From Cellvibrio sp. UBA7661 (GTDB lineage: Bacteria > Pseudomonadota > Gammaproteobacteria > Pseudomonadales > Cellvibrionaceae): a DNA stretch of 64,000 bases. The position numbers and the translations under genes were made by a program. A model generated the notes under the pieces. That model worked only from the letters and a program-made list of their open reading frames with translations, had not been told where the DNA came from and searched no databases. The stretch's first letter is position 1, and each line of letters starts with the position of its first letter. This document shows, in pieces, positions 8,504 through 15,384 of the stretch. The stretch is taken from contig DLHT01000006.1 in NCBI GenBank assembly GCA_002483365.1, forward strand, positions 593,350 through 657,349, given 5' to 3'.

Positions 8504-10132
8504 TTATTCCAATCGCATAAAATCAAAATCCACACTGCCGCCGGTTTGCTCTGTGGCGAAGTTAAACAGGGCGAATCTATACCCCATGAAATGATCCAGT
8601 GAATATTTCATGTGCAGGGTGTTGCCGATGGGTTTCCAATCTATGCCATCAAGACTGTAAGCGAAGGTTGCTGTGTCTTTCAGATCGCGGAAATCCATAT
8701 AGGTTTTTAAATGGATTTTTGATTCAGTGAGCTGCACTCGTTCAATCACCTCCCACTGATCTTGTTCACCTCTCGCCATCACAATAGATAAACCTTCTTT
8801 GGTTTTTTCAACGCCTACAAATCCATAGATTGATTGCAAAGCACCAATGCCAGCGTAATCGCCTGCTTTCATATTGCTGACATCAATTAAGGTGTGTGCA
8901 GTTGAAACCGGGCCAAACGTACGTTGGGTCAAGGTGTTTTGTGTTTCAACAAAACTTTTATCCAAACGTAAATTGGTTAAACGCAAAAAGCCTTTGCGAT
9001 GGGTAAGTGACCAGCCTTCAGCAACTGGATTGTGATTCCATTGCCACGCCATTTTAAGTGGTTGGTTGGCAGCATAATCAAATTCATCTGATTCAATAAT
9101 ATTATTGAATCCTTGATGAACAACTTGAATCGGTAACTCATCGGGCACCTTGCCGTTTACACCATAAATCGGCCAACCGTCTTGCCAATGCACAGGCACC
9201 AAATAAGGAATACGCCCTACTGCACCGCGATCGCGAAATAAAAACGCATACCATTTGCCATCAGGCGTATCAATTAATCCACCTTGGGCAATGCCTTTAT
9301 CCGTTAATGCGACTTTGCCTTCATAGCTTCCCAGCAAAGTATCCGCACGATAAATTAATTGCGTGCGCATTTTATTCGCAGGCCAGGAAATTAAATTTAG
9401 GTAATATTTTCCGTTCACTTTTAACATCTGCGAACCTTCGGAAGGAACCCAGAATTTATCACCAGCAACACGTGAAGCTTTTGGGATTAATACACGATTA
9501 ACGCCGTCTTTTTTAATTGCGGTCGCGTCGGCGGTTAGCTCGACGATAAAAATATCGTCATTGCCATAAATCATAAATACACGGCCATCATCAAAAAATA
9601 ATGATGAATCATGAAATAACGCATCGATTTCGATTCTTTGCCAATCGCCGGTTTCAATATTGTCGGTTGAAAAAATATAAGTTTTTTTGGTGGTGTTGGA
9701 AAAACTACTGACGTAATAACGCCCATTGTGATAACGCAAACTACTCGCCCAGGTACCTTCACCGTAAGCTTCTTTGCCATTATTCAGACTGGATTTTTCA
9801 TCGCTTGATAACGTTGGATAGGCATAACGCACCATTTCCCAATTGACCAAATCCTTTGATTTCATAATCGGCAAACCGGGATTCATATGCATGGTGGTGC
9901 TACTCATATAATAAGTATCGCCCACGCGCATCACAGCAGGGTCAGGCACATCGGCCCAGATCACAGGATTATGGGCAAACGGTTTTTTGATTTCCGCCGT
10001 TTGGCAGCCCATCAATAAACTCAAAACCAATAGCAAACCCGTGAGTCTGGACACGGCAGACAAAATCTTTACCTTGGGCGATTGGCTTTGAAACCCCATG
10101 CAGTCGTAGCGGAAGTGAGTGAGTTTTTGCAC
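8504..10132 (-). CDS. Glycoside hydrolase family 43 lipoprotein
   Basis: 542 residues from a GTG at 10132, preceded by AAAGGA at a good distance. An internal ATG at 10099 is the alternative. The signal peptide ends in the lipobox LLMGC, so the protein is probably membrane-anchored. The five-bladed GH43 propeller starts at NPVIWADVPDPAVMRVGDTYYM, whose aspartate is the expected general base. SEGSQM carries the likely catalytic glutamate. The C-terminal 200 residues form a beta-sandwich of the type appended to many GH43 xylosidases and arabinofuranosidases. Inferred role: trimming xylan- or arabinan-derived oligosaccharides. The gene stands alone between the Lrp regulator (convergent) and the toxin-antitoxin pair (divergent). 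Confidence 0.9.
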   Translation of the reverse strand: MQKLTHFRYDCMGFQSQSPKVKILSAVSRLTGLLLVLSLLMGCQTAEIKKPFAHNPVIWADVPDPAVMRVGDTYYMSSTTMHMNPGLPIMKSKDLVNWEMVRYAYPTLSSDEKSSLNNGKEAYGEGTWASSLRYHNGRYYVSSFSNTTKKTYIFSTDNIETGDWQRIEIDALFHDSSLFFDDGRVFMIYGNDDIFIVELTADATAIKKDGVNRVLIPKASRVAGDKFWVPSEGSQMLKVNGKYYLNLISWPANKMRTQLIYRADTLLGSYEGKVALTDKGIAQGGLIDTPDGKWYAFLFRDRGAVGRIPYLVPVHWQDGWPIYGVNGKVPDELPIQVVHQGFNNIIESDEFDYAANQPLKMAWQWNHNPVAEGWSLTHRKGFLRLTNLRLDKSFVETQNTLTQRTFGPVSTAHTLIDVSNMKAGDYAGIGALQSIYGFVGVEKTKEGLSIVMARGEQDQWEVIERVQLTESKIHLKTYMDFRDLKDTATFAYSLDGIDWKPIGNTLHMKYSLDHFMGYRFALFNFATEQTGGSVDFDFMRLE

Positions 10133-10253
10133 CTTGCTGATCCTTTCTTTTGTGTGGTTTATGCGACAAATCGGCGACCTATCCTCAATGATTTCCTACT
10201 ACGAAGCAAATAATCACAAGGTCTTTACTCGTTTTTACTTTTTGCCCAAAACT

Positions 10254-10297
10254 TGTTCAATATGCACATATAACCTATCATAAGTGCATATTGAACA
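10254..10297. promoter_or_regulatory. Perfect inverted repeat, operator of the Xre/RES toxin-antitoxin operon
   Basis: TGTTCAATATGCAC (10254-10267) is mirrored exactly by GTGCATATTGAACA (10284-10297) across a 16-bp spacer that contains a TATAAC-like -10 element. It ends 30 bp before the antitoxin ATG. Xre antitoxins of this family repress their own operon, so the site is probably bound by the gene product at 10328. A GGGGAAAG ribosome site follows. Confidence 0.78.
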
Positions 10298-10327
10298 TTT
10301 TTTGGAAAGATTGAGGAAAGGGGAAAG

Positions 10328-10699
10328 ATGTCAGCGCTCGCACAAACCAGTCCGGATCCAGCATCGGTACTCGCCAAAGCGGTATTGAATGCCGCTGACC
10401 AGCTCGGCTTAAAACAAGCTGAGTTGGCCGCTGTATTGGGAATCCATCGCACCGCTGTGAGCCGCCTCAAACAAAACCCGGCACTTGACCCTAAATCCAA
10501 ACAGGGCGAACTGGCTTTGCTGTTAATCCGCATCACCCGCGCGCTTTTTGCGTTGACCGGGGGCGATAAAGACTGGATCAAACATTTTATGCACAGCCCT
10601 AACGAGGTGACGGGTGGCGTGCCCGCGCGGCAGATTGAATCCATTCAAGGGCTGATCCAAGTGCTGCAATTTGTTGATGCCCTGCGCGGCAAAATTTAA
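10328..10699 (+). CDS. Xre/MbcA/ParS-type antitoxin
   Basis: 123 residues. An N-terminal helix-turn-helix (LGLKQAELAAVLGIHRTAVSRLKQ, about residues 29-52) is followed by the small toxin-binding domain known as DUF2384/MbcA-ParS-Xre (LALLLIRITRALFALTGGDKDWIKHFMHSPNEVTGGVPARQIESIQGL). Known members bind and block a RES-domain toxin encoded just downstream and repress the shared promoter. The next gene starts 18 bp later and is such a toxin. The palindromic operator upstream fits autoregulation. Confidence 0.95.
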   Translation: MSALAQTSPDPASVLAKAVLNAADQLGLKQAELAAVLGIHRTAVSRLKQNPALDPKSKQGELALLLIRITRALFALTGGDKDWIKHFMHSPNEVTGGVPARQIESIQGLIQVLQFVDALRGKI

Positions 10700-10717
10700 T
10701 CGCGGAGAGTGAGACGA

Positions 10718-11467
10718 ATGATTTGGGAAGCCTGCGAGGGAGCAACGTACATTCAGCCCATATCCGGCACTGCATGGCGGTTAGTCGAAAGCCAGGAGCA
10801 AATCGCTACGCTGGGTTATGTCGATACACTCGAAGAACAAGCGCTGTTGGAAGAATTACTCGACTCAGTAAAACCACCCTACCCAGCACATTGCGACCAC
10901 TATCATTATTTATTGAAAACACCGTTTCGCTATCCACCGCTCAAATGGGGTTCACGTTTTGGGCGCGCGCATGAACCTGGTATTTTTTATGCGGGCTGCA
11001 ATGCAAATACGACCTTGGCAGAAGCGGCCTATTACCGATTTGTATTTTGGTATTCGATCAGCAATTCTCCCATCAAAAATACCATCACCTCTGCACACAC
11101 ATTATTCAGCGTGAATTACGCAACCAAGCGCGGAATTCGTTTACACACTGAACCATTTACCCAATACCAAACACAACTTACCCATCCGCAACATTATTCA
11201 ATAACCCAACAACTTGGCAGCGATATGCGCAGTGCGGGTGTGCAGGCATTTGAATATCAATCGGCACGCGACCCACAACAAAAACACTGTGTCGGTTTAT
11301 TTATCCACTCCGCACTCGCACAAAAAAAACCGACAGAGATGACACAGTGGTTATGTGAACTAAGCGCAACTGAAGTAGCGTTCAAACAAGTGGGGCAAAA
11401 AGAGATTATCCGTTTTGCATTAGATACTTTTTGTGTTAATGAGCGCTTGCCGATGCCAGCGGTTTAG
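10718..11467 (+). CDS. RES domain toxin (NAD-degrading or ADP-ribosylating)
   Basis: 249 residues from the ATG at 10718. GGAG lies 11 nt upstream, whereas the in-frame GTG at 10709 is too close to it. The RES core shows arginine in WGSRFGRAHEPGIFYAG, glutamate in TTLAEAAYYR and serine in FEYQSARDP, the three residues that name the family. Known RES toxins act on NAD+ (MbcT phosphorolyses it) or ADP-ribosylate phosphoribosylpyrophosphate synthetase (ParT). Which reaction applies here cannot be told. It is translated with the antitoxin just upstream, and its stop lies five bases from the convergent stop of the CAP-domain gene. Confidence 0.94.
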   Translation: MIWEACEGATYIQPISGTAWRLVESQEQIATLGYVDTLEEQALLEELLDSVKPPYPAHCDHYHYLLKTPFRYPPLKWGSRFGRAHEPGIFYAGCNANTTLAEAAYYRFVFWYSISNSPIKNTITSAHTLFSVNYATKRGIRLHTEPFTQYQTQLTHPQHYSITQQLGSDMRSAGVQAFEYQSARDPQQKHCVGLFIHSALAQKKPTEMTQWLCELSATEVAFKQVGQKEIIRFALDTFCVNERLPMPAV

Positions 11468-11471
11468 AAGA

Positions 11472-12776
11472 TCACGGTGTATTCACACGCACATTGTTGC
11501 CGCTTTTGATCACATCCAACTTGCGATTCTGGTTGCTGATTTGCACTGCATAAAAAACCGGTGCGCCCAGTGCATCGCCAGTAATACTCAATTCGTAAGT
11601 ACCGTTAGGGAATGGAATTGAATAGGCACCGCTATTAAATGCAGGGTAGGTTTTGCCATTGATAGTAATGCTGATTCCACTTAGGCCTTCGCCGACATCA
11701 TAAAATTCATTGTTATTTTTATCGTCATAAATCACGCCGGTTAAAAAATAATTCGAGCCAGAGCGCGCAAAATTTTGCGTGAGCATGGATGATAAATAAT
11801 TGCGGCTGTCCTGCATAAAATAACCTTGCAGTTGGCCAACACCCACCTCGCGGTAATTCCCGTTGAGGATATTGACGCGATGACCAGGCGATTTAAATAA
11901 ACCTTCATGCTGCGACACTGCATAGCTGGTTAAGTTAATGTTGCTGCCCGTGGTGCCGCCCCATGCAATATTTTCCCCACTCGTCCAGCTGCCTGTGAAG
12001 GTATAACCTGCCGCCTGCATACGCTCATGGGGTGTTGAATTATTTTGGCCTGTGTGGGAAAAAATATCTTCATCCAGCATCCATTGCGAATGCAGGCGCG
12101 CTGATTGAGTCAGTAATAGATTGTGCGCAAGGGGCTGCTTGGGCGTATCGATAATTTGTGTTCCGGTTATCCCATCATTTAAACCAATACCTAAACGTGC
12201 TGCCTCTGCACCAGGGTTGGCGCGCGCGCGATTAACCAATTCCACTACCAACACTTCTTGCGCAGTGGGTTGTTTTGTTAAATCAATCGAGCCCGGTGTT
12301 GCACTCACTTCTGCACTGGCAATACTTTCACTGTTGCCATTCAGCGCAGTCACTACAAAATAATACGTTTCCTGATTGCGCAAATTGTTAATAACGTGCG
12401 GCGATATTGCATTGTCCACACGCGTACCATCATCAAAGCTGGCAATCGAATTGATAATAATGTTGGCTTCAGAAGCAAAATAAATTCGATACCCCGTTGC
12501 ACCGACAACCGGATTCCAACTCAAAGTAACTGAACCATTGCCCGGCACGACAGCAACATTTTGCGGTGCTGTTACTGCATTGAAAGATGAGGATGAAGAG
12601 TTTGTTATTGAGTTCGTACTACTGACAATACTGGAAGAATTATTCGCCGCAGGCGTTGAAGAATTATTAGTCGGCGGATTGGAAGCTCCTCCACCGGAAC
12701 CACCTCCACCACAAGCAACTAATGTCAACAGCATTAAAACTGAAATACATTTATCTACATTAACGATGCTTTTCAT
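11472..12776 (-). CDS. Lipoprotein with fibronectin III, CAP/SCP and C-terminal Ig-like domains
   Basis: 434 residues from the ATG at 12776. The signal peptide has the lipobox LTLVAC. A glycine run and a Ser/Asn-rich linker follow (about residues 20-70). A fibronectin type III domain begins at APQNVAVVPGNGSVTLSWNPV. A CAP/SCP domain begins at VVELVNRARANPGAEAARLG and contains SARLHSQWMLDEDIFSHTG, SGENIAWG and GHRVNILNGNYREVGVG, which supply the usual His/Glu cavity residues. The C-terminus (GVIYDDKNNNEFYDVGEGLSG) looks like a small SdrD-B-like Ig fold. Bacterial CAP proteins are exported, but their biochemical role is generally unknown. The linker composition is typical of Cellvibrio secreted enzymes. 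Confidence 0.88.
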   Translation of the reverse strand: MKSIVNVDKCISVLMLLTLVACGGGGSGGGASNPPTNNSSTPAANNSSSIVSSTNSITNSSSSSFNAVTAPQNVAVVPGNGSVTLSWNPVVGATGYRIYFASEANIIINSIASFDDGTRVDNAISPHVINNLRNQETYYFVVTALNGNSESIASAEVSATPGSIDLTKQPTAQEVLVVELVNRARANPGAEAARLGIGLNDGITGTQIIDTPKQPLAHNLLLTQSARLHSQWMLDEDIFSHTGQNNSTPHERMQAAGYTFTGSWTSGENIAWGGTTGSNINLTSYAVSQHEGLFKSPGHRVNILNGNYREVGVGQLQGYFMQDSRNYLSSMLTQNFARSGSNYFLTGVIYDDKNNNEFYDVGEGLSGISITINGKTYPAFNSGAYSIPFPNGTYELSITGDALGAPVFYAVQISNQNRKLDVIKSGNNVRVNTP

Positions 12777-13026
12777 AACCAATACTCACTTCGCAAAGTA
12801 CAGGCGAAAAATACTAACAAGCTTGAATCGCTAACACTGAGACAGCAGCCACAAGTAAAACAGGCGTGCGTCCCTTATAAACTCATTTTTTGTAAGCTAA
12901 TTCTCATTTTTATTCTCCACCCAATCTATTTTATTGACCTGCCCACCTCATCCCAATAGGGTGTGCGCCGTCACCGCGTTGCCCTCGGGCATGGACGAAT
13001 TTTCTGCTGCTACAAGGAGTTGCCAC

Positions 13027-14327
13027 ATGCAAACTTTTGCAATCAAACACCGCGCCCAACTGACATGGGAAGACCTTCCTTTTGTGGAAGCCCCTGTGTT
13101 TGCACATACCCATATTATGCAGATGCTGAACAACCCCAATCATTTGTGGATGCGCATCGAAAATCTCCCGGAATTTATCCGCACAGAAATTGGTTCTTAC
13201 AGCTCGTTAAGAAATCACGATTATGCCAACAACCAAATAGAACGCCTGATCGGCAGCGGCCTCTATTTCAACGTATGCCGCACTGGAAAACCTTTTTGCG
13301 CTGCATTTACCTGGCAAGAAGATCCCGAACACCCACACAAAGGTTTTTGGGCTGATCCACTCAACTACTATTGGCGCGCATCTGTCGCTGTTAAAAATCA
13401 GCTTATGCTGATTGCTAACCAATGGCATAGATTGCAGACGCAAAGTAACTCTGATGAAAGTTCACTTGATGAGTGGATCTCTAAAACAGGTACAGTAGCT
13501 TACGCTGCTGATCCTTTTACTGCGAAGGGAATGAATTCTGGTTATGCACTCAGCTCACGAAAACAATTGAAATATATTTCTCCGGTGACGGAAAAATCAG
13601 AAATTAAACCGGTGGATTATTTGGGGATTGTGGATGATACGTTAGCGGATATGGAGCTATTTTCTATAGAGAAAGATGCTATTGATATGGATACATCATG
13701 GAAAGATGTTAGAGGATTCAAGTATAGAAAGCAAAATGACTATAACGATTATATTTTATCAGCAGCATCAGCGTATCCAAGGGTAAGCCCTTTAACACTG
13801 AAGGCTGTTTTATCTGTTGAATCCGCATTTAATTCTAATGCCTACAATAGTGTTGGGTATGCTGGTATTGCCCAGTTAGGTCCAAGCGAAGCGAAGCGAA
13901 GACTGAAGGGGGGCTATCTTTAGGTAATACCAAGAAAGTTGATGGTGTTTGGCAGTTTGATTTGTCAGGTGATGAACGTTTTGATCCGCAAAAAAGCATT
14001 GCCGCAAGTGCAACGGTTTTTGATAAAAAAGCTCAATATATCGATAATATTCTAGAGAAAAGTAAAATATCTGATCTATATAGTCGCTTGGAAAAAGAAC
14101 AGCTATATGTCGCTAGTTATAATGCGGGGCAGGGCACGATTGGTGGGGCGTTGAAGAATGCTATTTCCGATGGTTTCGTCGCACCAAAGTGGGAAGATTT
14201 GATTGCACGGAATAAGGCATCTGACAGTTATTTGTGGAAAGCTATGCCTTCTAGTTGGAATCGTGAAAGCAAATATAATGAAATAACAAACTACCAAAAA
14301 AAAGTTATGGATTTGAAAATTCAATAG
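13027..14327 (+). pseudogene. GH23 lytic transglycosylase-like gene split by a frameshift (candidate peptidoglycan-hydrolase effector)
   Basis: Translation from the ATG at 13027 (AAGGAG 7 nt upstream) runs to a TAG at 13921-13923. The remaining family sequence continues in another frame to 14327. The first part has an unrecognised region (residues 1-250, no signal peptide) and the start of a GH23 domain: VLSVESAFNSNAYNSVGYAG with catalytic-type E265 and AGIAQLGPSEAK. The second frame continues TEGGLSLGNTKK, then VASYNAGQGTIGG, the AYNAG motif of the same fold. The break lies in three tandem GCGAA copies at 13886-13900. Removing one copy restores a single frame of about 431 codons. Known: exported muramidases without signal peptides can be type VI secretion effectors. 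Inferred: an antibacterial effector, inactive or phase-variable in this sequence. A small exported protein follows after 9 bp. Confidence 0.72.
13886..13900 (+). repeat. Pentanucleotide tandem repeat (GCGAA)3 at the frameshift
   Basis: Three exact copies of GCGAA lie inside the GH23 motif region. With two copies the reading frame would pass unbroken from ...GPSEAK into TEGGLSLG. With three copies it stops 21 bases later. A 5-bp unit changes frame with each gain or loss, so slippage could switch the gene. A sequencing or assembly error is also possible. Confidence 0.7.
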
Positions 14328-14336
14328 GGTTTTAAG

Positions 14337-14918
14337 ATGAAATATATACTAAGTTTAATATTTTTATTTTTTGGTAATGTTGCTTTTTCTGTTGATCTGA
14401 TGTCGACGTCAGCTGTTAAGTCTTTTAATGGCTGTGTATTTGAAAAATACAAAATAACGAATATTTCAGAAGGAGCAGGAGACTCGGGTTTTCTTACATT
14501 ATTTTATTCTACAAAAATCAAGTCGAATAATATTTTGTTTCAAGCTAATGACCTTAACACTACTTCTTTTAAAGGAACCTATCTATTGCCTAAAATTCCA
14601 GAGCAAGATATTGGTACGTGGATGTTTATTGAAGAATTCTCTTCTCAGGGGGTGGTTCCTCATCTTATATATTTGCCTCTTTTAGAAGAGATAGAGCTGC
14701 AAGACTTGGGTCTTGAGAATGGCGATTTTGAGATGAGGAATATATATTTTGAGTATGTTGATACTCTTATGAGCAAAGAAAGTGTTATTGGTTTTTTCGA
14801 TAAAAAGTCAAAGATGAATAGATATATGTCTCTTTTTGAAGTAGAACAAAAATTGCTATCAAGATGTGGAGGCGTTGAAAGCCTGCCTAAATGGTTTATT
14901 CCAGGTAGTGATTATTAA
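14337..14918 (+). CDS. Small exported protein of unknown family, candidate immunity protein
   Basis: 193 residues with a clear signal peptide (MKYILSLIFLFFGNVAFS), so probably periplasmic. The rest matches no family I recognise. It has two cysteines (C33 in SFNGCVFEKY and C177 in SRCGGVE) that could form a disulfide. It starts 9 bp after the end of the muramidase gene and is visibly more AT-rich than the surrounding genes. Known: periplasmic immunity proteins are commonly encoded directly after peptidoglycan-hydrolase effectors. Position and export fit that role, but no sequence motif proves it. Confidence 0.65.
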   Translation: MKYILSLIFLFFGNVAFSVDLMSTSAVKSFNGCVFEKYKITNISEGAGDSGFLTLFYSTKIKSNNILFQANDLNTTSFKGTYLLPKIPEQDIGTWMFIEEFSSQGVVPHLIYLPLLEEIELQDLGLENGDFEMRNIYFEYVDTLMSKESVIGFFDKKSKMNRYMSLFEVEQKLLSRCGGVESLPKWFIPGSDY

Positions 14919-15384
14919 TGTCGTTAATTGTACTAGCTCAGATCTAATCTGACAGTTACCGATTTTTACGAGCCCATCAGTTTAGATTTTGCCTAGTACA
15001 ACTTATTTACTTAATAGTCACTTAAAGCCAGCCTCAAATACACTGAAGTTAAACACACTACCCTTACGTCGCGCTTGAGAAAGTGGGTATTCGATAAAAG
15101 CCCTTTGATATAAAAAGTTCTCTGCGTTAGATAATCCCGTTTTTACATACGTATTCATAACCTGCATACGTATGCAATTTATTGTTTTGTCTCAATCGCT
15201 CGCTCTAGTCTAGAGCAGCGTAAAGGGTAAACCTTGCCCGCACCATAATAACAATAATATTGATGTATCCATTTGCTATTTAGCAGTTCCTGTTTTGCTG
15301 TATTGCAATCCTGATTTCAGGCGCGATTTTTTCGCACCCCTGAAACATTCAAAAAAATAATTTATAACCTGACACGAGGACATT
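14919..15384. other. Intergenic region upstream of the GH13 gene, no gene seen
   Basis: 466 bp contain no coding frame worth reporting. The visible content is a set of palindromes (listed separately) and a long untranslated stretch before the amylase ATG. The ribosome site ACGAGGAC lies just upstream of 15385. An apparent C-rich/T-rich segment (15296-15345) has no obvious terminator. Confidence 0.6.
15163..15176. promoter_or_regulatory. Palindrome TGCATACGTATGCA, LacI-type operator candidate
   Basis: A perfect 14-bp palindrome with a central CG, as in LacI-family operators, lies 209 bp before the amylase ATG. A partial copy (ACATACGTATTC, 15145-15156) sits 18 bp upstream in phase. A second perfect palindrome, GCTCTAG-T-CTAGAGC, lies at 15202-15216. 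A maltose-responsive LacI-type repressor would be a natural ligand for a starch-utilisation gene. This is inference. Confidence 0.5.
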
